The notes under the pieces are model-generated. The model ran no database searches. It saw only the letters and a program-made list of their open reading frames with translations, and was not told the DNA's origin. Of a stretch of 64,000 bases of DNA, positions 53,198-62,187 are shown piece after piece. The stretch lies in the NCBI RefSeq assembly GCF_008364765.1, contig NZ_VTUY01000004.1, positions 504,596-568,595 of the forward strand. Direction: 5' to 3'. Both the position numbers and the translations under genes were made by a program. Within the stretch, counting starts at the first letter, position 1. Every line of letters begins with the position of its first letter. This stretch comes from Bacillus sp. CH30_1T (GTDB lineage: Bacteria; Bacillota; Bacilli; Bacillales; Bacillaceae_B).

Positions 53198-54028
53198 ATG
53201 AAACTAAAAAAATCGATTATTTCTGTGGCTGCATTTACTACACTTGCAGTGTCTGGTGGAGCTAGCGCTTCAGCACAAGACATCGAAGTTAAAAAAGGTG
53301 ACACTTTATGGGGAATTGCCCAGGAATACGGTACATCCGTTGATAAACTCATGAAATGGAATAATTTAAATTCACACTTAATCTATCCTGACCAAGAACT
53401 CACGGTATCATCCAAAGAATACTATACAGTTAAAAAAGGTGACACACTCTGGGGAATCTCTTCACAATATGGAGTTTCCGTCGACAGTTTAATAGGCTGG
53501 AACGCTCTTGAAAGTGACCTGATTGTCCCTGGACAAGAATTAGTCCTCAATCTAGAAGATAAAAAAGCACCTTCAGCTACTGCAAATACTTCTGAGCAAG
53601 CAGCAGCTCCTGCTCAAGAAGAAACAGCAGAAGTAGCTCCAGAAGCTGAAGCGCCTGCAGCAGAACCAGCTGAGGCACAACCTGCTGAAGAAGAGCCGGC
53701 AGCAGCAGAACCAGATGCACAAGAGGAAGCTGTAAAGGAAATCACTGTAGAAGCAACTGCTTACACAGCAAGTTGTGAAGGCTGCTCAGGTACGACAGCT
53801 ACTGGCGTAAACCTTTTAGAAAATCCAGATGCTAAAGTGATTGCAGTAGACCCGGATGTCATTCCACTGGGATCAAAAGTATTTGTTGAAGGCTACGGCT
53901 ATGCAACCGCCGAAGATACAGGTGGAGCGATTAAAGGAAATCGAATCGATGTATTCATCCCATCAAAAGACCAAGCCGTTGATTGGGGCAGAAAATCAGT
54001 TAACGTAAAAATCCTTGAAAGTAAATAA
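53198..54028 (+). CDS. LysM-3D domain cell-wall protein (YocH-like)
   Basis: A 276-residue secreted protein. A signal peptide (1-~27, cleavage near ASA-QD), two LysM domains (EVKKGDTLWGIAQEYGTSVD and YTVKKGDTLWGISSQYGVSV), a linker of ~65 residues rich in Ala, Pro and Glu, and a C-terminal 3D domain (VEATAYTASCEGC..., AVDPDVIPLGSKVFVEGYG, AEDTGGAIKGNRIDVF) whose aspartates are catalytic in MltA/resuscitation-promoting-factor-like enzymes. B. subtilis YocH is a WalR-regulated muralytic enzyme of the same design. AAGGAGG precedes ATG. A paralog follows. Confidence 0.88.
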   Translation: MKLKKSIISVAAFTTLAVSGGASASAQDIEVKKGDTLWGIAQEYGTSVDKLMKWNNLNSHLIYPDQELTVSSKEYYTVKKGDTLWGISSQYGVSVDSLIGWNALESDLIVPGQELVLNLEDKKAPSATANTSEQAAAPAQEETAEVAPEAEAPAAEPAEAQPAEEEPAAAEPDAQEEAVKEITVEATAYTASCEGCSGTTATGVNLLENPDAKVIAVDPDVIPLGSKVFVEGYGYATAEDTGGAIKGNRIDVFIPSKDQAVDWGRKSVNVKILESK

Positions 54029-54036
54029 TAGATTGG

Positions 54037-54070
54037 AACCACTGAGAAGTCATTCTCAGTGGTTTTTTAT
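54037..54070 (+). terminator. Terminator of the first LysM-3D gene
   Basis: AACCACTGAGAA / TTCTCAGTGGTT with a 4-nt loop and T6. Confidence 0.88.
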
Positions 54071-54371
54071 TCTTCAACACATTTTTAATAGCTTATCTCT
54101 AAACACAATATGCAAATGGAATAACTTTCTTAATAGCTTCTTCATTACCAATTTACTTTCAATTCATCCACGCTTTTCAACTAGTATTTCCCTTCAAATG
54201 AAAGACTTAGAAGCACTTCCAGCTGAATCGACAGAAAACAATAAATATTACAGGCTTGTCATCTAATTGTTATCGGTTTATAAACACCCTGTTATATATC
54301 TGAGGTAAGTCTATGTTACTATTTCTACTGTTGGTTTCATAGACCAAACACAAAAGGAGGAATTTCACAAG

Positions 54372-54938
54372 ATGAAAAAAGTATTATTTTCCATTTTTTC
54401 CTTCACAGTTTTTCTAACAATCGGACTTACTTCTGCCTCCGCAGAACCAAAAGATACTGCAATGAATGATTATCATAATATAGAAAAAGGCGATATTCTT
54501 TGGGAGATTGCAAATCGATATCATGTTTCGATCGATGAGGTTGGCACTCGCCAACAACTTTTAGAAGAAGGTTATACTGTGAATAACGTACAAGAAGAAC
54601 AAGCTGTTAAATCCGCTGATACGGAAACTTCCGGGGACAATGTTGTAAAAGAGGTTAACGTAACCGCTACGGCGTATACAGCTTATTGTGAAGGCTGTAT
54701 AGGCATTACAAAGACGGGGGTGGACTTAATCGAGAACCCCGATGCCAGAGTCATTGCCGTCGATCCGAGTGTCATTCCACTGGGATCTAAGGTATTTATA
54801 GAAGGATACGGTTATGCCCGTGCGGAAGATACAGGTGGAGCCATTAAAGGGAAACGCATCGACATTTATATGGAAAAAGAAAAAGATGCCCTTAAATATG
54901 GTGTACAAGATGTCAATGTGAAAATTATTGAAGAGTAA
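54372..54938 (+). CDS. Secreted 3D-domain protein, reduced paralog
   Basis: A 188-residue paralog of the preceding protein. Signal peptide (1-~24, ASAEP), one diverged LysM-like stretch (YHNIEKGDILWEIANRYHVS, lacking its second half), a short linker and a full 3D domain (VTATAYTAYCEGCIGITKTG, AVDPSVIPLGSKVFIEGYGY, AEDTGGAIKGKRIDIY). The 3D domain is about 75 percent identical to the neighbour by eye, so this is a tandem duplicate that lost one LysM and the Pro-Ala linker. AAAGGAGGAATTT precedes ATG. Confidence 0.85.
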   Translation: MKKVLFSIFSFTVFLTIGLTSASAEPKDTAMNDYHNIEKGDILWEIANRYHVSIDEVGTRQQLLEEGYTVNNVQEEQAVKSADTETSGDNVVKEVNVTATAYTAYCEGCIGITKTGVDLIENPDARVIAVDPSVIPLGSKVFIEGYGYARAEDTGGAIKGKRIDIYMEKEKDALKYGVQDVNVKIIEE

Positions 54939-54946
54939 CGAATAGG

Positions 54947-54975
54947 AAAGGGCGCCGACTTAGGCGTCCTTTTTG
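54947..54975 (+). terminator. Terminator of the second 3D gene
   Basis: AAAGGGCGCC / GGCGTCCTTT with T5 tail. Confidence 0.8.
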
Positions 54976-55044
54976 TATCAAAAACTATTTTCCTTGAACT
55001 TCAGAGCCTTTTCTAGCAGAAGGAGCTACGGATTTCATCTCAAT

Positions 55045-55118
55045 TTAATCACCCATTTGTTGTTGAGCTAATTTTTCAGCTGTTTCACGTTGTGATTTGT
55101 CTTGCTTATTTTTTTCAT
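55045..55118 (-). pseudogene. Small protein remnant with one-base shift
   Basis: Minus strand: GGGAGGAGG, then an ATG at 55118 followed by seven A residues, then KNKQDKSQRETAEKLAQQQMGD-like sequence in a different frame to a stop at 55045. One extra A would explain the break; expression of a ~24-residue charged peptide is possible if the slip is corrected. Confidence 0.35.
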
Positions 55119-55516
55119 GACTCGACCTCCTCCCATACATTCTTTTATTAACCTTCACGGAAACATGAAAATTACTACAAGAACTTCATCCATAATTCCC
55201 AGTTAAACTTCAAATGAATTTAGAGAAAATCATTAATTATATCCTTCATAACGTCTATTCTCCTAACATAAAAGTTAAACCATGTTAGTCAACCATATTC
55301 GACTTAACAAATTTATTAAGCGTGTTATTTCCAGTTTCTCATGCTAGAAAATTCCGGAATGGACTTTAAAGGAAAAAAAGAATTGGAATGAAAACGTTTA
55401 AATGACAAACACTATAAAAAAATTTAATGGTTATTACTTGCAAAGTTAAACTTTTTTCTGGTAGGGTAACAAATGTTGGTTTATGAGAGTGTGGTGAGGG
55501 AATAGGTAATAAGTAA

Positions 55517-55660
55517 TTATTCCTCCACAATCCTCAGAATGCACATATTCCCATCTGCATTAACTGAGACTCTTTCATGATGAAGTTTATTGCCGCCGGT
55601 GTACATACTTTGATAAACACCCTTAATCCGGCTGTCGTTACCTTCATACAGAAAAGAGCA
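55517..55660 (-). pseudogene. C-terminal gene remnant
   Basis: Minus strand reads [20 protein letters not shown] then NKLHHERVSVNADGNMCILR-IVEE-stop, clearly protein-like but without a beginning. Family not recognised. The rest of 54976-55692 holds no gene. Confidence 0.4.
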
Positions 55661-55692
55661 AAAAATACATTGAAAATGGAAAGGAGAATTTT

Positions 55693-57222
55693 ATGAAGAG
55701 GATATCAAATGTTTTCTGGATTACCGTTGCATTGGTTGCAGCATCTGTTGCCTATGGTGTCATCGCGCCAAAGTCATTTGAAAATGTAACAGCTGATATG
55801 CAAAGCTTTATCACCTCAACATTCGGTTGGTATTATCTTATTTTAGTCACAGTGATAGTTATTTTCTGCGTATTCTTGATCTTTAGTCCAATCGGAACGA
55901 TAAAATTAGGAAAGCCAGACGAGAAACCTGAGTACACGAAAGGAACATGGTTCGCCATGTTGTTTAGTGCAGGGATGGGAATCGGTTTAGTATTCTGGGG
56001 GGCAGCAGAGCCGCTGTCACACTATTTGACGCCTCCACTTGCTGAAGGTGGAACGAATCAGGCGATCAAGGAATCAATGCGTTACACGTTTTTCCATTGG
56101 GGAATACATGCATGGGCGATCTATGCGATTGTCGCTTTAGCACTCGCTTATTATAAATTCCGTAAAGATGAGCCTGGCTTAATCTCAGCTACATTGAGAC
56201 CGATCTTTGGAGATAAAGTGAACGGTCCACTGGGAACGGTCATCGATGTACTGGCTGTATTCGCCACTGTTGTCGGTGTTGCCACAACGCTTGGATTTGG
56301 TGCAGCACAAATTAACGGAGGACTCTCGTATCTACTGGGAGTTCCAAATAATTTCACCGTTCAATTCATTATCATTGCGGTAGTAACCGTCTTATTTATG
56401 ATATCGGCATGGTCTGGATTAAGTAAGGGAATTAAATATCTATCTAATACGAATATGGTACTGGCAATTGGAATGTTCGTGTTAATGTTCTTTATCGGAC
56501 CTACATTGCTCATCCTGAATATGTTCACTGATACACTCGGTGCCTATATTCAAAACATCGCTGCCATGAGTTTCCGGATTGCCCCATTAAACGCAGAACA
56601 TCGCGGGTGGATCAATGGCTGGACGATTTTCTATTGGGCATGGTGGATTTCCTGGTCTCCATTTGTCGGAATCTTCATCGCACGTGTATCACGAGGCAGA
56701 ACCATTCGTGAATTCTTAATCGGAGTACTACTGCTGCCTGCTTTAGTCAGTTTCATTTGGTTCGCTACTTTTGGTACATCTGCCATTGAAATTCAACAAG
56801 CAGGAACAGATATATCAGGTCTAAATACAGAAGAAGTGTTATTTGCTGTATTTAACGGTTTTGAATGGTCAACGATCCTTTCAGTCATTGCCATCACATT
56901 AATAGGAACATTCTTTATTACGTCTGCTGACTCAGCTACATTCGTTCTGGGAATGCAAACAACCTATGGATCATTAACTCCTCCTAACTATGTGAAGTTA
57001 ACTTGGGGACTTGCTCAGTCTACTGTTGCATTAATCCTGCTCTATAGTGGAGGACTACAGGCATTACAAAATGCATTAATTGTCGCTGCGTTGCCATTCT
57101 CAGTCATTATGGCCCTGATGATGCTGTCTCTGTATAAATCACTGAATCAAGAGAAGAAAGAGCTTGGATTATACATCAAACCTAAGCCACGAAAAACAAA
57201 AGAGCCTAAAGAGCACATGTAG
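55693..57222 (+). CDS. opuD: BCCT transporter, OpuD type
   Basis: A 509-residue betaine/carnitine/choline transporter with twelve helices. Hallmarks: [22 protein letters not shown] (~97-118), [22 protein letters not shown], and the aromatic substrate box [28 protein letters not shown] (about 314-341), which binds the trimethylammonium group; GAAEPLSHY has the Na+-type glycine pattern of OpuD. It imports glycine betaine with Na+ for osmoprotection. The long basic C-terminus ([14 protein letters not shown]) is typical of osmosensing. AAAGGAGAAT precedes ATG. The ~400-bp upstream region may hold osmotic control. Confidence 0.9.
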   Translation: MKRISNVFWITVALVAASVAYGVIAPKSFENVTADMQSFITSTFGWYYLILVTVIVIFCVFLIFSPIGTIKLGKPDEKPEYTKGTWFAMLFSAGMGIGLVFWGAAEPLSHYLTPPLAEGGTNQAIKESMRYTFFHWGIHAWAIYAIVALALAYYKFRKDEPGLISATLRPIFGDKVNGPLGTVIDVLAVFATVVGVATTLGFGAAQINGGLSYLLGVPNNFTVQFIIIAVVTVLFMISAWSGLSKGIKYLSNTNMVLAIGMFVLMFFIGPTLLILNMFTDTLGAYIQNIAAMSFRIAPLNAEHRGWINGWTIFYWAWWISWSPFVGIFIARVSRGRTIREFLIGVLLLPALVSFIWFATFGTSAIEIQQAGTDISGLNTEEVLFAVFNGFEWSTILSVIAITLIGTFFITSADSATFVLGMQTTYGSLTPPNYVKLTWGLAQSTVALILLYSGGLQALQNALIVAALPFSVIMALMMLSLYKSLNQEKKELGLYIKPKPRKTKEPKEHM

Positions 57223-57233
57223 AAATCGTTTTA

Positions 57234-57263
57234 GCGCCTGGAATTTTTCCAGGCGCATTTTTA
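57234..57263 (+). terminator. Terminator of opuD
   Basis: GCGCCTGGAA / TTCCAGGCGC with T-rich tail. Confidence 0.88.
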
Positions 57264-57450
57264 ATATCAAGCACTTCCTTTCTAGACATTTTACTCATTT
57301 TCTGCTCCTCCATGATACGCAAAACCCACTGTTCATAGGCAATCTGCTCCAAATGCATTACATTGATAAAAAGTGAATACTGATTTTAATTAACCTACAA
57401 TTTGTCCACTACATACATTAATATCGTAGTAAGATAACTGGAGGTGACTG

Positions 57451-57579
57451 ATGATGTATGGATATGGATACCCTGGATATGGATATGGCTGCGGTGGTGG
57501 TGGCTACGCTGGTGGCTTTGCGTTAATCGTAGTTTTATTCATCCTATTAATTATCGTTGGAGCAGCGTTTGTTTGTTAA
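57451..57579 (+). CDS. YjcZ-family sporulation peptide
   Basis: A 42-residue peptide: [20 protein letters not shown], then [22 protein letters not shown]. The Gly/Tyr-rich N-terminus and single hydrophobic helix define the YjcZ family, small proteins made in the mother cell during sporulation and linked to coat assembly (SscA-like). Two ATG codons in a row; GGAGGTGACTG precedes the first. Too short for many gene callers. No partner adjacent. Confidence 0.85.
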   Translation: MMYGYGYPGYGYGCGGGGYAGGFALIVVLFILLIIVGAAFVC

Positions 57580-57754
57580 TAATAAATGAATGATGGCTAG
57601 GTGACCTCGACAAAGTCAATGATTTCTCTACCAACATCCGGTGAAGAAAGAAAGGATTACTGGGGTCATCTTTTTTTACATAATGATTGTCACATAGTGG
57701 TTCTCGTATTAGAATACAAGAGGAATCAATACTCTTGTAAAGGATCGAGCCTCG

Positions 57755-58396
57755 ATGACTAAAAAATTCGCACAAACAATGCGACCCAGTAAGAAAAAAC
57801 GATCCTCACCATTTAGGATCGTCCTTATACCCATCATCGTCTTAGCTATTTATTATGCAGTAAATAATGGAGAAACCACTTATAACCTGTCTTCATTTGG
57901 TAAAGAAGAGGTCCCCCCCGAATATATTCCCATTTATAAAGCAGCTGAAGAGGAATACGGGGTACCATGGTATTTACTGGCTGCCCACCACCGGGTCGAA
58001 ACGAAATTTTCCACCATGAAGACTCTTGTGTCTCCTGTGGGGGCTGAAGGACACATGCAATTCATGCCATGTACATTTGTCGGCTGGTCACATCCGAGTT
58101 GCTCAGGCTTAGGGAAGGGGAATATTCCACAAAACCAAAAAACTGATCCTAACGTCATTGAAAAGTATGGTGGTTATGGGGTCGATGCAAATGGAGATGG
58201 AATAGCCGATCCTTTTCAAATTGAGGATGCAGTGTTTAGTGCTGCTAACTATTTGGAACGAAATGGAGCAGCCGATGGAAAAATCGAACAAGCCGTATTT
58301 GCCTACAATCATAGCGACAAATATGTAGAAGATGTTTTGTACTATGCAGATCGATTTGTAGAAAATGAAGAAGTGGAGTCAGGCAAGGCTATGTGA
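57755..58396 (+). CDS. Membrane-anchored lytic transglycosylase
   Basis: A 213-residue protein: basic N-terminus, one anchor helix (IVLIPIIVLAIYYAV, ~23-37), then an SLT-type lysozyme-like domain with VPWYLLAAHHRVETKFSTMK carrying the catalytic Glu (~87), GAEGHMQFMPCTFVGW (~105-120) and a Ca2+-loop-like stretch DANGDGIADPFQIEDAVFSA (~148-167), and AVFAYNHSDKYVEDVL. This matches the single-domain lytic transglycosylases of Bacillus that cleave glycan strands to 1,6-anhydro ends. ATG is preceded by AAAGGA. Single gene with a terminator. Confidence 0.85.
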   Translation: MTKKFAQTMRPSKKKRSSPFRIVLIPIIVLAIYYAVNNGETTYNLSSFGKEEVPPEYIPIYKAAEEEYGVPWYLLAAHHRVETKFSTMKTLVSPVGAEGHMQFMPCTFVGWSHPSCSGLGKGNIPQNQKTDPNVIEKYGGYGVDANGDGIADPFQIEDAVFSAANYLERNGAADGKIEQAVFAYNHSDKYVEDVLYYADRFVENEEVESGKAM

Positions 58397-58415
58397 TTCC
58401 TTGATAATTTTGGAG

Positions 58416-58448
58416 AAGAGCCGGGTATTTATTTCGGTTCTTTTTTTC
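58416..58448 (+). terminator. Terminator of the transglycosylase gene
   Basis: AAGAGCCG / CGGTTCTT with poly-T. Confidence 0.75.
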
Positions 58449-58572
58449 TCTTACGTAAAATTTGTTGTTTTTTACTTTATTCCACTTCCATTTTCTACTT
58501 ATCATATACACTCACATAATAAATTGTTATGATAAGGTTCGTGAATTTTTTCGTATGGCAAAGGTGATTCAG

Positions 58573-60798
58573 ATGAAAACGACAGAAATGATAGAAGAGT
58601 GGAAAACCGCTCTGGATATGGAAATTCTTCAACTAAAAAAACGCGAAACATCTGGAGTTTTGATAGAAGAAGGGAGATGTATCCGAAAAGAAGAAAATGC
58701 CTATATTTATTGGTTCACCCTTAGTTATCCTGCGTCTTTACCAGAAGGAGGAGGCGTAGTTTATAAGAGAAAGCAATCAAGAATCACAGGGGTGGTGATT
58801 AGTTCAGAGGACAGGGAGTGCATGATTGAACTCGATCAATTCATAGGAGACCCTATTTCTTATGGTCAAATATTACATGAACCATGGGAAATATTAGAGA
58901 AGTTAATAGAAAGATTAGACGAAGCAAAAGAGAGCCATGGAAAAACAAAGCGTATTCAGCATGTGATGAATCCAATGAAAGAAACAAGGCATCCGAAGAC
59001 TACGTTTAAAAATCCTTTACACGAAGCATATGTGCGCAGTAAGTATAATCCTGTTACGTATCTATGGGGACCACCTGGAACAGGAAAAACCTATACGCTT
59101 GCCAGAGTAGCTGCTTATCATTATACAGAAGGAAAAAAAGTACTGCTTCTTTCCCATAGTAATGCTGCAGTCGATGTCTTAATAGAAGAAATGCATCACT
59201 TTCTCAGCAGCCACGATCGGTGGAAGAGAGGGGAAGTCATCCGCTATGGTACCAACCAGAAAGCGTATAGTAAAGAAGTTACAGATTTAAGCGTGCTTCA
59301 ATTATTAGAACAACTTGACCCCAGCCTTGCAGAGGAAAAAGGAAAGGTCGAAACCTACCGTAGAAGGTTAAAAAATAAACTGGCGAAAACGTATTCAAGT
59401 TACGATTCAGAACGGTTGTCTCAACTTGAAGTTCATTATCAAAAAATCAAAGAAAAGTTTAAACGAAGAGAAGGTGAACTTGTCACAGACGCAAGGGTCA
59501 TCGGCACGACTCTCTCTAAAGCTGCGATTGATGGCATTCTTTATGAAGAAGAGTTTGACCTTGTTATCGTGGATGAGGCGAGTATGGCGTATATACCTCA
59601 GGTAGCATTTGCTGCATCCCTTGGAAAAAATATCGTTATTTGCGGGGATTTCAAACAGCTCCCGCCTATTTCTACGTCCTTTCATCCAATGGTAACGAAG
59701 TGGCTGAAGGAAGACATCTTTCATTCGGCTCAGGTTGCACATGCTGTTGATAAGAGCAAGGACCACCCTCAGTTATTATTACTTCCAGAACAGCGGCGAA
59801 TGCATCCAAGCATTTCGGCATTTACCAATCGCTATATCTACCATTCGAAGGTAGGCGATCACCATTCGGTAGAAATGATGAGAGCGGGGATTACGAATAA
59901 AATGCCTTTCCCTTCTCATGGAGCCGTATTATTTTCACTCAAAGAAGGTACGGAATGGGCAGAGACTCAAAAAGGCTCACGTTGGAATGTCCTATCCAGC
60001 TTAGTGACGATCCAGCTTACTCAGGAGGCGATCGAGGATGGTATTCAATCTATCGGAATCGTGACCCCCTACCGTGTTCAAGCGAAGTGGTATAACCTTT
60101 TACTGGACGAATTAGTAAAGACCACAAATCCTCAATTGAATTTATATGCCGCTACGGTTCATGGCTTTCAGGGTTCGGAAAATGACTTGATCCTTTTTGA
60201 TCTCGTTGATGCAGCTTCCCATGGGAAACCGGGGGCACTACTCACTCGGAAAGGAAGTGATAGGCTACTGAATGTAGCGATTACGCGAGCGAGGGGGAAG
60301 TTCGTGCTTATTGGGAACGATCAATTTATTCAGAAGAAGACACATTCCTCCCAACCCATTCATAAATTCATACGTCATCTTCAACAGGAAGGGCATAAGG
60401 AAACAAGTTCCTCATTCAGCCCTTCCTCGACTAAGAAAATGAAGTGGACTGATATAAGTGATCTAAACAGACTGATGAAAGATTTTAAGGCAGCTAAACA
60501 AAAGATCGTAGTGAACGTTGGACTTGTCACAGATATCCCTCAAGAGATATTAAGCATATTACACACAGTATCCAGTGAGAAAAACGTCATTATCCAAAGT
60601 AAAGACGGCAGTACTTCGCAACCTGGAAACAGTTTCAAAATTAAAAAAGCAACAACGGGTATTCCATTCATCGCGTTAGATGAAAAAGTCATTTGGTTCA
60701 ATTCTTTTGCAAAAGAAAAAAACCGATTCCCTTATCATTTAAGGATTTTATCAAAGAGAATCACGGGTCAATTCCTTAAAATGATCGAAGAAAAATAA
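58573..60798 (+). CDS. SF1B helicase, UPF1/IGHMBP2-like
   Basis: A 741-residue superfamily 1 helicase. After an N-terminal OB-like part (~1-150), motif I is LWGPPGTGKTYTLARVAAYH (~165), motif Ia LLLSHSNAAVDVL, motif II VIVDEASMAY, motif III ICGDFKQLPPISTS, motif IV LPEQRRMHPSISAF, motif V TVHGFQGSENDLILFDLVDA and motif VI LLNVAITRARGKFVLIG. The order is that of UPF1-like 5'-3' DNA/RNA helicases. A C-terminal ~130 residues carry no known domain. ATG 58573 is chosen (AAAGGTGA 6 bp upstream); ATG 58555 lacks a site. Role in repair or RNA turnover is inferred. It stands alone; no nuclease partner is next to it. Confidence 0.85.
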   Translation: MKTTEMIEEWKTALDMEILQLKKRETSGVLIEEGRCIRKEENAYIYWFTLSYPASLPEGGGVVYKRKQSRITGVVISSEDRECMIELDQFIGDPISYGQILHEPWEILEKLIERLDEAKESHGKTKRIQHVMNPMKETRHPKTTFKNPLHEAYVRSKYNPVTYLWGPPGTGKTYTLARVAAYHYTEGKKVLLLSHSNAAVDVLIEEMHHFLSSHDRWKRGEVIRYGTNQKAYSKEVTDLSVLQLLEQLDPSLAEEKGKVETYRRRLKNKLAKTYSSYDSERLSQLEVHYQKIKEKFKRREGELVTDARVIGTTLSKAAIDGILYEEEFDLVIVDEASMAYIPQVAFAASLGKNIVICGDFKQLPPISTSFHPMVTKWLKEDIFHSAQVAHAVDKSKDHPQLLLLPEQRRMHPSISAFTNRYIYHSKVGDHHSVEMMRAGITNKMPFPSHGAVLFSLKEGTEWAETQKGSRWNVLSSLVTIQLTQEAIEDGIQSIGIVTPYRVQAKWYNLLLDELVKTTNPQLNLYAATVHGFQGSENDLILFDLVDAASHGKPGALLTRKGSDRLLNVAITRARGKFVLIGNDQFIQKKTHSSQPIHKFIRHLQQEGHKETSSSFSPSSTKKMKWTDISDLNRLMKDFKAAKQKIVVNVGLVTDIPQEILSILHTVSSEKNVIIQSKDGSTSQPGNSFKIKKATTGIPFIALDEKVIWFNSFAKEKNRFPYHLRILSKRITGQFLKMIEEK

Positions 60799-60862
60799 GC
60801 GGTGGTCCTTCTGAAAGTTAGTAGCTTAAAATCTACTTCTCTCAAAAAGAGCCACCGCTTAA
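60796..60862. terminator. Shared hairpin between convergent helicase and selD genes
   Basis: AAGCGGTGG / CCACCGCTT arms with a ~47-nt loop, touching both stop codons; T-rich sequence on the right serves the helicase side. Confidence 0.6.
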
Positions 60863-61915
60863 TTATTTTTCAACTAGTATACTCCATCTTTGCTTCGTCA
60901 GCACACGACCAATTATATTTGCTGAAATCGAGTGAAGACCTAACATCTCTATATACTTTTCCGCCTCATCCTCTGGCAAACTTACTAATAACCCTCCTGA
61001 AGTAATCGCGTCACACACGATCCATTGATCTTCCTTATTGATACTCGGATTATAGTGCACTTTTTCTTCAAGCCACTGGTGGTTCGCTTTCGACCCACCA
61101 GGAATGACTCCTTTGGCTGCTAATTCCCTCGTCCCTTCTAATAGGGGAATGGAAGAGTATGAAAACTCGATGGATACGCCACTGCCTTTAGCCATTTCAA
61201 AGGCGTGCCCCATTAAGCCAAATCCTGTTACATCTGTCACTGCATGCGGATTAAAGTCATGAAAAACTTCTGCTGCAGATTTATTTAACATGCTCATGAC
61301 TTCGATCACATCTTTTTCTTGGTCTACCGACACCATCTTACGCTTAATACCTGTCGTTAGAATTCCTACACCCAGTGGTTTGGTAAGAACTATAACGTCT
61401 CCTTCTTTGGCACCGTTGTTCGTCCAATATTTTTTGGGGTGAACGATTCCAGTAACACTCAAACCAAATTTTGGCTCTTGATCATCAATGGAATGGCCGC
61501 CTACGGTCACAGCACCAGCTTCGATTACTTTATTTTGTGCACCGGACAGAATTTCAGTAAGTATTTCACTTCCGAGCTTTTTAATTGGAAACCCTACAAT
61601 GTTTAAAACCGTTTTCGGCGTTCCACCCATAGCATATACGTCACTTAGTGCGTTTGCCGCTGCTATTTGACCAAATTGGTAGGGATCATCCACAATCGGG
61701 GTAAAATAATCTACGGTTTGTACCATAGCCAGATCATCTGTCAGTTGATAAATACCACCATCGTCAGATGATTCGTTTCCTACTAACAATGCTTCAGTAA
61801 ATGGTTGAGGGGGTAGCTGACGCAACACTTGCGTCAAGTCACTAGGACTAAGTTTGCAGCCTCAACCAGCTTTTGTAGAAAGTTCTGTTAATCGGATAAT
61901 TTCTTCCCTGCTCAT
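60863..61915 (-). CDS. selD: Selenophosphate synthetase with selenocysteine (TGA, codon 18)
   Basis: A 350-residue SelD that makes selenophosphate from selenide and ATP. The true start is ATG 61915 (AGGGGTGA 5 bp upstream): MSREEIIRLTELSTKAG, then in-frame TGA at 61862-61864 read as U, then GCKLSPSDLTQVLRQLPP. The active-site loop is thus U-G-C-K, where other SelD proteins have C-G-C-K or U-G-C-K. SDDGGIYQLTDDLAMVQTVD, AAANALSDVYAMGG, GGHSIDDQEPKFGLSVTG and TDVTGFGLMGH confirm the family. A SECIS-like hairpin follows the TGA. A conventional call would start at TTG 61837 and lose the catalytic residues. It is divergent from the SelW-like gene and near selA. Confidence 0.93.
61818..61836 (-). 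promoter_or_regulatory. SECIS-like hairpin of selD
   Basis: TGACGCAA-GTG-TTGCGTCA, a perfect 8-bp stem with loop GUG, 25 nt after the TGA. Bacterial SECIS elements recognised by SelB lie 16-37 nt after UGA with a small GU-containing apical loop. Confidence 0.7.
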
Positions 61916-61946
61916 TCACTTCACCCCTTTATGTATGAATATTCTA

Positions 61947-61976
61947 ATTGTACAGGATAAAAATACAATTGGGCAA
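61947..61976 (-). promoter_or_regulatory. selD promoter
   Basis: Minus strand TTGCCC (61971-61976), 18-bp spacer, TACAAT (61947-61952), 31 bp before the ATG. Confidence 0.5.
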
Positions 61977-62122
61977 AGGAGAAGGGATGGACGGTAGAAA
62001 TCAGTCTGGGAAAAGGAGGATTTGTATTTGAAATTATTATAAAATAGGCTTTGCACCTTAATAACAGGATTATATTCAATGATTGGGATCAATACAGTAC
62101 TGCAGATTGAAAAGGGAAGTAT

Positions 62123-62151
62123 TTGGAGAAAAATAGAAGCTATGGTATTAT
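62123..62151 (+). promoter_or_regulatory. Promoter of the SelW-like gene
   Basis: TTGGAG (62123-62128), 17-bp spacer, extended -10 TGGTATTAT (62143-62151), 36 bp before the start codon. Confidence 0.6.
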
Positions 62152-62187
62152 GCACACAGGAAAATATATAATAGAAGGAGGAAAATA

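Noticed and set aside
53570-53740. Run of GCA/GAA/CCA-type codons looking like a tandem DNA repeat
   Set aside because: It is the Ala-Pro-Glu-rich linker of the LysM-3D protein; codons are mixed and no fixed repeat unit exists.
57599-57676. Hairpin after the YjcZ gene as a structured RNA
   Set aside because: Arms (GGTGACC / GGTCATC) are short and imperfect with a T-run, so a weak terminator is the simplest reading.
58573-60798. Helicase as part of an anti-phage defence system
   Set aside because: It stands alone between a transglycosylase gene and selD, with no nuclease, methylase or toxin-like partner nearby.
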